Shown one piece after another: positions 1 through 5,730 of a stretch of DNA of 5,730 bases. How positions within the stretch are numbered: position 1 is the first letter of the stretch; each line of letters opens with the position of its first letter. This stretch comes from Desulfonema limicola (GTDB lineage: Bacteria > Desulfobacterota > Desulfobacteria > Desulfobacterales > DYRC01): positions 1 through 5,730 of the forward strand of contig DYRC01000266.1 of assembly GCA_020718925.1 (NCBI GenBank), in the 5' to 3' direction. Below the pieces are notes generated by a model that saw only the letters and a list, made by a program, of their open reading frames with translations, searched no databases and was not told the origin of the DNA. A program made the translations under genes and the position numbers.

Positions 1-1730
1 TCAACATCAATTCTTCTGAATGCCGGGTTGGAGCTTGTGCCGGGCATCAGGCTGATGGTTCCTGCACACGGGCAGAGGAATTTCGCGCCGGAATAAATGA
101 GAACGTCTCTGATCGGCAACGTCCAGTTCTTCGGAACGCCCTTCAATACCGGATCATGGGTCAGACTCAGGTGAGTCTTAACCATCATGGTTGCAAAATC
201 CGCATACTTGGGATCGTTTTCAAGCATTTTGGCTTTTGCTTCGGCTTCTGCTGTCCAAGATACGCCGTCTGCGCCGTAAACTTCTTTGGCAACCTTGGCA
301 ACGCGATCACGCAGCTTCATTTCAAGCGGATACAGGAATCTGAATTCATTCTTTTCGTTACAGGCGTCAATAACCGCATCAGCAAGTTCCAATGCGCCCT
401 GACCGCCCTTTGCCCAATGCTCAGACTTGGCACAGCGTGCGCCCGCAGCTTCGGCAGCTTTTCTGACCACAGCGATTTCAGCTTCGGTATCTGTATGGAA
501 ACAGTTGACGCAGACAACCGGATTGATACCGGATTTACGGATCACGTTGATCAGGTGAACCATATTTTCGCAGCCTTTTTCAACCAGAGCTACGTTTTCT
601 TTCGTGTATGCTTCGGGCAGAGCGATACCGGCAACAACTTTGGGTCCGCCGCCGTGCATCTTGAGTGCGCGGATGGTGGTGGTCAGAATGGAAACATGCG
701 GTTTGAGTCCGCTGTAACGGCATTTGACGTTCCAGAATTTCTCAAATCCGATGTCTGCTGCAAATCCGGACTCGGTTACATGATAATCAAACATTTTCAG
801 ACCGATGCGGTCTGCGATAATGGAAGACTGACCCACTGCGATATTCGCAAACGGTCCTGCATGAACCAGAACCGGCTGATATTCAGCAGAACTCATCAGG
901 GTGGGGTTAATGGTGTTCCGCATAAACGCGGTCATCGCATTGCCGACTTCCAAATCACCGGTGGTAACGGGCTTGCCGCTCTTATCGAAAGCAACGGTGA
1001 TTTCATTGAGGCGTTTCTTCAGGTCTGCCAGATCATTGATGATGGACAGAATTGCCATACATTCGGAACCTACTGCGATGCCGAACTTTGACTGCATGGT
1101 GAAACCGTCTGTGCGTCCGCCGATACCGATGATGATATTTCTCATTGCCTGAGCGCAGAAGTCCATGATCCAGCCCATTTCAACGCGGGTCGGGTCAATG
1201 TCCAAACGGCGCATTTTGGTCAGACGGGCAAGCTGTTCGTCATTATAATTGCGCTCATGCTGCATTCTGGAGGTCATTGCCACCATAGCAAGGTTGTGAG
1301 CGTTCATAATGTCGTTGATGTCGCCGGTAAGACCCAGAGAAAATTCGGTCATGGGAATCAGAAGCGCATTACCGCCGCCGGCTGCGGTTCCTTTGACGTT
1401 CATGGTAGGTCCGCCGGAGGGCTGACGAAGTGCGCCGCCGACGTTTTTGCCGCGAGCGCCGAGACCTTCAATCAAACCCAGAGAGGTCGTGCTTTTACCT
1501 TCGCCCAGAGGTGTCGGGGTAATAGCGGTTACTTCAATATACTTTCCGTCCGGTCTGTTTTTCAGGCGTTCGCTGATTTTCAAGAAATCAAGCTTTGCCA
1601 GTCTGCCCATAGGAAGCATTTCATCTTTCTGAAGTCCCATTTTCTCTCTCCACTGATCCGGAGTAGGCATGTTCACTTCAGCAGCTTCGGAAATCTGCCA
1701 GTCGGCCATTTTTGTTGCATCGTAAGCCAT
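1..1730 (-). CDS. fhs: Formate--tetrahydrofolate ligase (10-formyl-THF synthetase), C-terminus cut by window edge
   Basis: Catalyses ATP-dependent formylation of tetrahydrofolate by formate to 10-formyl-THF. It is a cytoplasmic enzyme of one-carbon metabolism and of the methyl branch of the Wood-Ljungdahl pathway. The minus-strand frame from ATG at 1730 stays open for 576 codons to the left edge. Seen: the phosphate-binding loop TPTPLGEGKSTT at residues 71-82; the first family signature as VKGTAAGGGN at 112-121, where the textbook form is IKGGAAGGGY; SLGLTGDINDIMNAHN shortly after; and the second signature TTTIRALKMHGG at 350-361. The last visible residues, MPGTSSNPAFRRIDV, match the usual near-terminal region, so I estimate only about 10-15 residues are missing. 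The start is supported by AAGGAG 10 nt upstream. The 139-bp gap from oleC holds a possible promoter, which suggests a separate transcription unit. Identity is very secure. A role in acetyl-CoA pathway carbon flow is inferred from the presumed organism. Confidence 0.97.
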   Translation of the reverse strand, partial: MAYDATKMADWQISEAAEVNMPTPDQWREKMGLQKDEMLPMGRLAKLDFLKISERLKNRPDGKYIEVTAITPTPLGEGKSTTSLGLIEGLGARGKNVGGALRQPSGGPTMNVKGTAAGGGNALLIPMTEFSLGLTGDINDIMNAHNLAMVAMTSRMQHERNYNDEQLARLTKMRRLDIDPTRVEMGWIMDFCAQAMRNIIIGIGGRTDGFTMQSKFGIAVGSECMAILSIINDLADLKKRLNEITVAFDKSGKPVTTGDLEVGNAMTAFMRNTINPTLMSSAEYQPVLVHAGPFANIAVGQSSIIADRIGLKMFDYHVTESGFAADIGFEKFWNVKCRYSGLKPHVSILTTTIRALKMHGGGPKVVAGIALPEAYTKENVALVEKGCENMVHLINVIRKSGINPVVCVNCFHTDTEAEIAVVRKAAEAAGARCAKSEHWAKGGQGALELADAVIDACNEKNEFRFLYPLEMKLRDRVAKVAKEVYGADGVSWTAEAEAKAKMLENDPKYADFATMMVKTHLSLTHDPVLKGVPKNWTLPIRDVLIYSGAKFLCPCAGTISLMPGTSSNPAFRRIDV

Positions 1731-1740
1731 TTGTTTAACG

Positions 1741-1746
1741 CTCCTT
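1741..1746 (-). promoter_or_regulatory. Ribosome binding site of fhs
   Basis: The minus strand reads AAGGAG following an A-rich run, 10 nt before the ATG at 1730. It supports that ATG over the second in-frame ATG at residue 8. Confidence 0.6.
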
Positions 1747-1817
1747 TTTTTCCTTAAAGGTTATGCAAAGTCGGAACCGCTGTAAGGCTCTGTTCCCTTA
1801 TTAATTTTAAGAAGAAT

Positions 1818-1846
1818 TATTTATCAGATATAATCGGATTTTGCAA
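1818..1846 (-). promoter_or_regulatory. Candidate sigma70-type promoter for fhs
   Basis: On the minus strand, TTGCAA (1841-1846, four of six matches to TTGACA) is followed after 17 nt by TAAATA (1818-1823). A TG one base before the latter could act as an extended -10. It lies in the AT-rich gap between oleC and fhs and would give a leader of about 80 nt. The -10 match is poor, so this is a suggestion from position and composition. No THF riboswitch of the type found before fhs in some Firmicutes was recognised in the leader. Confidence 0.3.
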
Positions 1847-1869
1847 GAATTTTCCATTTACAAAGGGGA

Positions 1870-3531
1870 TCAGCCTTCTTTGCCCTCTGTTGCCAGTTCA
1901 GACAACTGTTCTCTGAAAATTTTGGAATTATGCCGGATATCTACCGGAAAAGATTTATGAAACAACACGGTTCGGATATCTTTGGTCATATCGTTCTGAG
2001 CCGCCATATTCAAAAGTTCTGTTCTGACCTGCTCTCTGTCTGCATTCGGATTTTCCAATTCGATCCAGATCACCGGCTTCTGATTCGGCGGCGCCCCAAC
2101 GCCGACCAACGCACTTCGGGAAACACCCGTATACTGATTAAAGATGGCTTCACAGGGAATGGTGAACAGCGTTCCGTTTTCCGTGATGACCCGGTGGCTT
2201 TTGCGCCCGCAGAACCAGACCCGATTCTTCTTATCGCGCCAGCCCAAATCTCCCATGCGGTGCCAGAATTGATTGCCGTCTTTGATTTTAGACAACGCAT
2301 TGTCTTTGGCGCGTTCATAATATTCCCGGCTGACCACATCGCCGCTCACGGTAATTTCTCCGATTTCGCCATTCGGCAGCATCAGTTCATCGTTCCACTG
2401 CTCAATCGGTTCATCCGTGATGCGGATAATCCGGACATCAATTCCCTCCACCGGACGCCCCACGCACATCCCATATCCCTGTTCGGTAAATTTTCGGGTT
2501 TCTTTCAAAATTTCTTTGGCAGTAACAGATAATACCGGCATGGCTTCGGTTGCACCGTAAGGCGTATGAATTTCTGCGGTTTCTTCCAGCAGAGAAGAAA
2601 ATGCTTCAAGGCTGGCAACTGATGCCGGTGCGCCTGCGGAAATCACCCGTTTCAACGTAGGAAGCTTGATTTCTGCTGCTTTTCCGTAAAAGCCGACCCG
2701 CTTTAAGAGCGCGGGGGAGGCAAACATATTGGTAACGCCCTGACTGAAAATAGCATCAATGATTTTTTCAGGATCAACCTGAGCAGGTCGGGTCGGATCC
2801 ATATCCGGAATTACGGCAGTCATGCCCAGCGCCGGATCAAATAAGGCAAAGAGCGGAAATGTCGGAAGATCGATCTCATCTGTTCCGATTCCGAAATGAG
2901 ATTGAATATGGCGAATCTGCGCGTCAAACATGCCATGCGTATAAATCGCGCCTTTGGCAGGTCCTGTGCTGCCGGTGGTAAACAGAATTGCCGCCATTTC
3001 ATTGGCATGGGTTTTTGCCACCGGATACGGCTCCCAGTGCATAGAAAGAAAGTGCTTCAGCGTATGACCGCCCCAAAACCAGCGCGTACCTACGGTAACC
3101 CATTTCTTTACCGTTTTGAAATATTTCGGAAAAATCTTTCGGATGACATGAGCCATCGGAATGCCGATAAACGCTTCGCCGTTGCTTTCCTGAAGGCAGG
3201 CAATCATGCGTCTGATGCCCATCCCCGGATCCACCATCACCGGAACCGCGCCCACTTTGAACATCGCAAAAGTTAAGGCAAAAAATTCCAGACTGGGTTT
3301 TACCATCAGAATCGTCCGCGTTCCCCGCATGATTCCGCAGGATTCCAGCCCATGCGCGATCAGATCGGATTCCCGATCCAATTGCTGAAACGTCAGATGC
3401 GTATAAGCCACCCGCCCGTTGTCATCCCAGCCTGCCGGATAGACAACAGCCCGCTTGTACGGCTGACGTTCTGCCATCCGTTTCAGGTAATTCGCCACGT
3501 TGACCCAGGAACTCTCATCTGCTGTATTCAT
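1870..3531 (-). CDS. oleC: OleC-type AMP-forming synthetase (olefin beta-lactone synthetase)
   Basis: Adenylate-forming (ANL) enzyme of 553 residues, the usual OleC length. By family knowledge OleC uses ATP to turn 2-alkyl-3-hydroxy fatty acids into beta-lactones, the third step of head-to-head olefin synthesis, in a cytoplasmic complex with OleB and OleD. Seen: the OleC-like N-terminus with QPYKRAVVYPAG at 23-34; the ATP loop TTGSTGPAKG at 185-194; YGATEA at 325-330; MGDLG at 426-430 with the ribose-binding Asp428; GRKSHR at 442-447; and the C-terminal lysine in DIRHNSKIF at 531-539 (Lys537). All expected ANL motifs are intact. The start at 3531 gives the family-typical N-terminus, but no Shine-Dalgarno sequence precedes it; the next in-frame ATG (3477) has none either and would remove conserved sequence. 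The gene follows oleB by 37 nt on the same strand and is probably co-transcribed. Automated pipelines may call it a fatty-acid--CoA ligase or peptide synthase. A role on a different beta-hydroxy acid cannot be excluded without OleA/OleD. Confidence 0.9.
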   Translation of the reverse strand: MNTADESSWVNVANYLKRMAERQPYKRAVVYPAGWDDNGRVAYTHLTFQQLDRESDLIAHGLESCGIMRGTRTILMVKPSLEFFALTFAMFKVGAVPVMVDPGMGIRRMIACLQESNGEAFIGIPMAHVIRKIFPKYFKTVKKWVTVGTRWFWGGHTLKHFLSMHWEPYPVAKTHANEMAAILFTTGSTGPAKGAIYTHGMFDAQIRHIQSHFGIGTDEIDLPTFPLFALFDPALGMTAVIPDMDPTRPAQVDPEKIIDAIFSQGVTNMFASPALLKRVGFYGKAAEIKLPTLKRVISAGAPASVASLEAFSSLLEETAEIHTPYGATEAMPVLSVTAKEILKETRKFTEQGYGMCVGRPVEGIDVRIIRITDEPIEQWNDELMLPNGEIGEITVSGDVVSREYYERAKDNALSKIKDGNQFWHRMGDLGWRDKKNRVWFCGRKSHRVITENGTLFTIPCEAIFNQYTGVSRSALVGVGAPPNQKPVIWIELENPNADREQVRTELLNMAAQNDMTKDIRTVLFHKSFPVDIRHNSKIFREQLSELATEGKEG

Positions 3532-3544
3532 AAGTGAGTACGAT

Positions 3545-3574
3545 GTGTTAAGTGTTAAGTGTTAAGTGTTAAGT
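3545..3574. repeat. Tandem heptamer repeat, GTGTTAA x 4.3
   Basis: Four perfect copies of GTGTTAA on the plus strand (TTAACAC on the minus strand) plus two further bases, 30 bp in all. The array fills most of the oleB-oleC spacer, and the oleB stop codon TAA (3569-3571) lies within one unit. Because the unit is 7 bp and contains TAA on both strands, the array places stop codons in all six frames. It resembles short heptanucleotide repeats found between genes in many bacteria. Copy-number change would shift oleC relative to the oleB stop by 7 bp steps. Confidence 0.95.
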
Positions 3575-4450
3575 TCGGACAATAAAGTTTTTTATTATCC
3601 TTATCACATCATCCGGCAGATCCTCAAGCACATAATGTCCTGCATCTGAAAAATGATGAACCTCAGCCTGTGGAAAACGCCGCTGCCACTCGCTCAGATA
3701 ATCCGAATCAAAAACAAAATCATGTTTTCCCCACAAAATCAGCATGGGAATATCAGAAAGTTTATGCAGATTTTTTTCTACGGAGTCCACCAGCGCATAA
3801 GACGGATCTTGGGGCGTCAGGGGAATATCCTGCACAAACTTCAAGGTGGCAATCCGGTTTTTCGGAGAGTTGTACGGCGCAATCAATCCGGCTTTCACCT
3901 CTTCTGACAAGCCTTTGTACGATGCCATATATAACGCTGCCCGGCAAAACAGATTCAATCCCAATACCGCCGGTGCGCCGAACCATTTCAGATTTCGGAT
4001 CAGCCATAAGCGCAACGGAATTTTTTTGCTGCCCGGAGGAAAAAATGCGGCAGTGTTCATCACAATCAGCCGGGAAATTCTTTCAGGATATTTAACCGCG
4101 TAAGCCGCGCCGATCATCCCGCCCCAATCATGCACAATCAGTGTGATATTTTTTGTTATTCCGAGATATTCCAGCAATGATTCAAGATCGTTCACTCTGG
4201 ATTGAAGCTGATAATCATATTGTGCGGCATCCGGTTTATCCGAAAGCCCGCATCCGATGTGATCCGGCGCAATAACCTGAAATTGTTTTGAAAATTCTTT
4301 GATTAATGCGCGATAATAAAACGACCATGTCGGATTGCCGTGAAGCATGAGCATCGGCTCGCCTTTGCCTTCATTCACATAATGATAGTTAATGCCGTTT
4401 AATTTCAGATAATTGGGTTTGAACGGATACAGATGCCGGAACTCTGCCAT
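3569..4450 (-). CDS. oleB: OleB-type alpha/beta hydrolase (beta-lactone decarboxylase), haloalkane dehalogenase-like fold
   Basis: An alpha/beta hydrolase of 293 residues. OleB decarboxylates the cis-beta-lactone made by OleC to a cis-alkene and CO2, the last step of long-chain olefin synthesis. Seen: the oxyanion-hole and substrate motif HGNPTWSFYYR at 37-47; nucleophile elbow VHDWGG at 106-111 with Asp108 as nucleophile followed by Trp109; a cap region about 133-215; WGKHDFVFD at 240-248 carrying the likely acid residue (Asp244 or Asp248); and catalytic His272 in DAGHYVLED. The Asn39/Trp109 pair and Asp nucleophile are shared with haloalkane dehalogenases, the main alternative annotation. 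The LYPF...NYL...YHY N-terminus and the oleC neighbour favour OleB. There is no signal peptide, so it is cytoplasmic. Its start has only a weak purine-rich stretch upstream (GAGAAAG). A sigma70-like promoter lies about 60 bp before the start. The stop codon is inside the tandem heptamer array. Confidence 0.88.
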   Translation of the reverse strand: MAEFRHLYPFKPNYLKLNGINYHYVNEGKGEPMLMLHGNPTWSFYYRALIKEFSKQFQVIAPDHIGCGLSDKPDAAQYDYQLQSRVNDLESLLEYLGITKNITLIVHDWGGMIGAAYAVKYPERISRLIVMNTAAFFPPGSKKIPLRLWLIRNLKWFGAPAVLGLNLFCRAALYMASYKGLSEEVKAGLIAPYNSPKNRIATLKFVQDIPLTPQDPSYALVDSVEKNLHKLSDIPMLILWGKHDFVFDSDYLSEWQRRFPQAEVHHFSDAGHYVLEDLPDDVIRIIKNFIVRT

Positions 4451-4508
4451 AATGCTTTGCTTTCTCTGACAAAATGATGCCTCAATTCAAGGCGTTAATT
4501 TGATGATG

Positions 4509-4536
4509 TTTTTATCATATTCAGAATAAATGTCAA
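4509..4536 (-). promoter_or_regulatory. Candidate sigma70-type promoter for oleB-oleC
   Basis: The minus strand carries a perfect TTGACA -35 (4531-4536), a 16-bp spacer and TAAAAA (4509-4514, four of six matches to TATAAT) in AT-rich DNA, about 60 bp before the oleB ATG. It lies just past the hairpin at 4581-4629, a layout expected for the start of a new transcription unit. The perfect -35 makes this the best promoter candidate in the window, but it is untested. Confidence 0.5.
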
Positions 4537-4580
4537 GTTTTAAGGGTGTAATCAGTGAAGAGGGGGGCAATTTTCACTAA

Positions 4581-4629
4581 TCTCTTTAAAGGATGGCTAC
4601 TCTGTGCATAGAGTAGCCCTTTAAAGAGA
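4581..4629 (-). terminator. Long imperfect hairpin after the DUF4389 gene, candidate terminator
   Basis: Outer arms TCTCTTTAAAG (4581-4591) and CTTTAAAGAGA (4619-4629) enclose inner arms GGCTACTCT (4595-4603) and AGAGTAGCC (4610-4618), around a 6-nt loop with a 3-nt bulge on one side. This gives about 20 base pairs. It begins 23 nt after the stop codon of the DUF4389 gene and precedes the oleB promoter, the position of a terminator. However, no strong T tract follows on either strand, so it may instead be an RNA-stabilising stem or a dispersed palindromic element. The inverted repeat itself is certain; its role is not. Confidence 0.45.
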
Positions 4630-4652
4630 GGGGGCATATCAGGCTGATATGA

Positions 4653-5009
4653 TTAAAACTTGATTTCTTCCTCAATCGGTTCTACGTCCGGCGGAAGATC
4701 GCTGAAAGGATAGGGACGCGTATTTTCGGTTACGGTCATATAACGCATCACTTTGTAGGTGTAGGTGTTGATCTTATTGGAAAATTTTCTGAGCTGCTCA
4801 TGGGGTTTTGTCGTAGCAAACAAAAACACATATTGAACCACCGCACAGATATTGACCAGCGTTGTCAGAATGACAAAGATAAGATAATACATCACCGTGT
4901 AAAGAAAGCGGATTGCAATTCCTTTCCGCGCAAGCATAAATGCCGTGATCTTTTCCAAAATATCCGACGCTGCGTTGGGCTTATCATCAGGCATTCTTTC
5001 GTTTTCCAT
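4653..5009 (-). CDS. Small DUF4389-family membrane protein
   Basis: A protein of 118 residues with no known function. A charged N-terminal part (1-32) precedes a strongly hydrophobic stretch (about 35-65: IRFLYTVMYYLIF through VVQYVFLFA), long enough for one long or two short membrane helices. Next come the family-typical KPHEQLRKFSNKI segment (68-80), a Tyr-rich helix, RPYPFSDLP (98-106) and an acidic tail (EPIEEEIKF). This pattern, with a hydrophobic segment, a K/N-P-x-E-x-L-R-x-F element and a terminal P-x-P-F-S-D, is what I know of DUF4389. Length is typical. The start is well supported by AAGGAG 9 nt upstream. It lies 87 bp after the HD gene and 202 bp before oleB, with a hairpin in the latter gap, so it is probably not in one tight operon with oleBC. 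No specific role is proposed. Confidence 0.85.
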   Translation of the reverse strand: MENERMPDDKPNAASDILEKITAFMLARKGIAIRFLYTVMYYLIFVILTTLVNICAVVQYVFLFATTKPHEQLRKFSNKINTYTYKVMRYMTVTENTRPYPFSDLPPDVEPIEEEIKF

Positions 5010-5018
5010 TCCTTCCTT

Positions 5019-5024
5019 CTCCTT
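5019..5024 (-). promoter_or_regulatory. Ribosome binding site of the DUF4389 gene
   Basis: AAGGAG on the minus strand, 9 nt before the ATG at 5009, with a second purine-rich AAGGA immediately before the start. It is the strongest ribosome binding site in the window and fixes this start codon. Confidence 0.7.
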
Positions 5025-5039
5025 TGGTTTATGTTAAAG

Positions 5040-5055
5040 ATTTTGTTCACAAAAT
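5040..5055. promoter_or_regulatory. 16-bp palindrome upstream of the DUF4389 gene, possible operator
   Basis: ATTTTGT-TC-ACAAAAT has perfect 7-bp arms around a 2-bp centre, starting 31 bp before the DUF4389 start codon. The short symmetric form fits a dimeric repressor site better than an RNA hairpin, because a 2-nt loop is too tight. I do not recognise a known regulator consensus, and AT-rich palindromes can arise by chance. Confidence 0.25.
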
Positions 5056-5062
5056 ACATCTT

Positions 5063-5084
5063 AATCTGTATAGAATAACAGATT
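5063..5084. repeat. AT-rich inverted repeat after the HD gene
   Basis: AATCTGT (5063-5069) and ACAGATT (5078-5084) form a 7-bp stem with an 8-nt loop, 12 nt beyond the HD gene stop codon. On the minus strand no T tract follows, so it is at most a weak terminator or RNA end-protecting stem for the HD transcript. Confidence 0.4.
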
Positions 5085-5096
5085 TTCAGCATAAGA

Positions 5097-5702
5097 TCAA
5101 TACTTCTTCATAGCAGATGCAAAATTATTGCGCCAATCCGAAAATTTCCTGAAATTCTTCTCAGCGTCAACCTGTGTTTGAAGCTCCTGCGGCAAAAAAG
5201 TCAGATGATGAAACAGCTTGGTTTCAAGTTCCTGAGTCTTTTTCCAATTGATGGCAATATATACCCGGCTTTCAGGGGTTGTTCCATAGCGTTCCAGAAT
5301 ATATGCCATCCGATCCTCAAGGCTGACAATATTTTCATGCAAGACCCGTTTATCCGAATAATTGACAATTTCCGCCTCATTGGGAATTGCCAAGCCATAA
5401 ACATCCAGCCGGACATGCTGGCGGATGAGATCAGCCACTTCAGGATAGCCAATATCGTTAAGCATATCTGAGCCGGTTTCAGCGTGTCTTTCACCGGTTC
5501 GGATGTTGCGGGTTTTGGTAACATCATGGAGTATGGCAGCAGCTTCGATTAAATCGCGGTTTAAAACAAAATTTTGGGCTGTGAGTTTGTCTGTCAGACA
5601 CATTGCCACCCGGCAGACCTGAAAGGAATGATGGGCAATATGATCCATCGTGTCTGTTTCACACAGCAGTTGAAAGCACTCTTCTTTGGAAGGAATTCGC
5701 AT
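5097..5702 (-). CDS. HD-domain (HDIG-type) metal-dependent phosphohydrolase
   Basis: A soluble protein of 201 residues with a single HD domain. The metal-ligand pattern is complete: His25 in the MDHIAHHSFQVCR helix, the His59-Asp60 pair in AAAILHDVTK, His73 in GERHAETG, His96 in IRQHVRLD, and Asp117 in NYSDKRV. The family hydrolyses phosphoester bonds, usually of nucleotides, with a divalent metal; the substrate here cannot be told. The C-terminal part (about 120-200) is helical and charged (SLEDRMAYILERYG and onward), without another recognised domain. It lacks the fused partners (GAF, response regulator, RelA) seen in signalling HD proteins. It is broadly similar in size to YqeK-type Ap4A hydrolases, but I do not see enough to assign it there. 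The ATG at 5702 has GGTGA 3 nt upstream. No gene is visible beyond it before the edge, so it could be the tail of an operon entering from the right. Confidence 0.88.
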   Translation of the reverse strand: MRIPSKEECFQLLCETDTMDHIAHHSFQVCRVAMCLTDKLTAQNFVLNRDLIEAAAILHDVTKTRNIRTGERHAETGSDMLNDIGYPEVADLIRQHVRLDVYGLAIPNEAEIVNYSDKRVLHENIVSLEDRMAYILERYGTTPESRVYIAINWKKTQELETKLFHHLTFLPQELQTQVDAEKNFRKFSDWRNNFASAMKKY

Positions 5703-5730
5703 ATTTCACCGTTATCAGATTGATTTCTTA

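Noticed and set aside
156..1091. Plus-strand open frame of 311 codons
   Set aside because: It lies wholly antisense to fhs, whose minus-strand translation is an unmistakable conserved enzyme. The plus-strand product has low-complexity, Cys/Phe/His-rich content typical of a shadow frame.
1257..1757. Plus-strand open frame of 166 codons across the fhs 5' end
   Set aside because: Antisense shadow of the N-terminal fhs coding region, with no recognisable domain.
1930..2532. Plus-strand open frame of 200 codons
   Set aside because: Antisense to the conserved C-terminal half of oleC, with no family resemblance in the translated product.
3545..3574. CRISPR-like repeat array
   Set aside because: The units are 7 bp and directly abutting with no spacers, so this is a simple tandem repeat.
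3670..4095. Plus-strand open frame of 141 codons within oleB
   Set aside because: Antisense to conserved OleB catalytic regions; a shadow frame.
4479..4493. Small palindrome GCCT-N7-AGGC in the oleB leader
   Set aside because: Only 4-bp arms; expected by chance in a leader of this length and without supporting context.
4554..4578. Second possible hairpin AGTGAA / TTCACT next to the long hairpin
   Set aside because: A 6-bp, AT-rich stem with a 13-nt loop is weak; not reported as a feature.

Overview
The window reads as bacterial chromosome, probably from a sulfate-reducing or related member of Desulfobacterota (Desulfobacteraceae-like). This is an impression from protein character: a formate--tetrahydrofolate ligase of the Wood-Ljungdahl type, OleB/OleC homologues of the kind known from deltaproteobacteria, and a DUF4389 membrane protein. 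No marker gene here proves it. All five genes lie on the minus strand. No tRNA, rRNA, CRISPR array or mobile element was seen.

In transcription order (right to left) the layout is: an HD-domain phosphohydrolase (5702-5097); a small DUF4389 membrane protein with a strong ribosome binding site (5009-4653); a 202-bp spacer with a long imperfect hairpin and a plausible sigma70-type promoter; oleB, an alpha/beta hydrolase (4450-3569); a 37-nt spacer made largely of a tandem heptamer; oleC, an AMP-forming synthetase (3531-1870); a 139-bp spacer with a weak candidate promoter; and fhs (1730 to the left edge), which lacks only its extreme C-terminus.

The central pair is the most informative part. 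OleC (beta-lactone synthetase) and OleB (beta-lactone decarboxylase) catalyse the last two steps of head-to-head long-chain olefin synthesis, and both keep their catalytic residues. The partners OleA (acyl-CoA condensing thiolase) and OleD (2-alkyl-3-ketoacid reductase) are not in the window, so the pathway is either split across the genome or these two genes act on another beta-hydroxy acid. fhs supplies 10-formyl-tetrahydrofolate for C1 metabolism and appears to be a separate transcription unit. The HD and DUF4389 proteins have no established role, and any link to olefin synthesis rests on proximity alone.

The non-coding points worth a second look are the heptamer array that contains the oleB stop codon and leads into a Shine-Dalgarno-less oleC, the hairpin upstream of the oleB promoter, and a 16-bp palindrome upstream of the DUF4389 gene. 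I see no clearly new multi-gene system.
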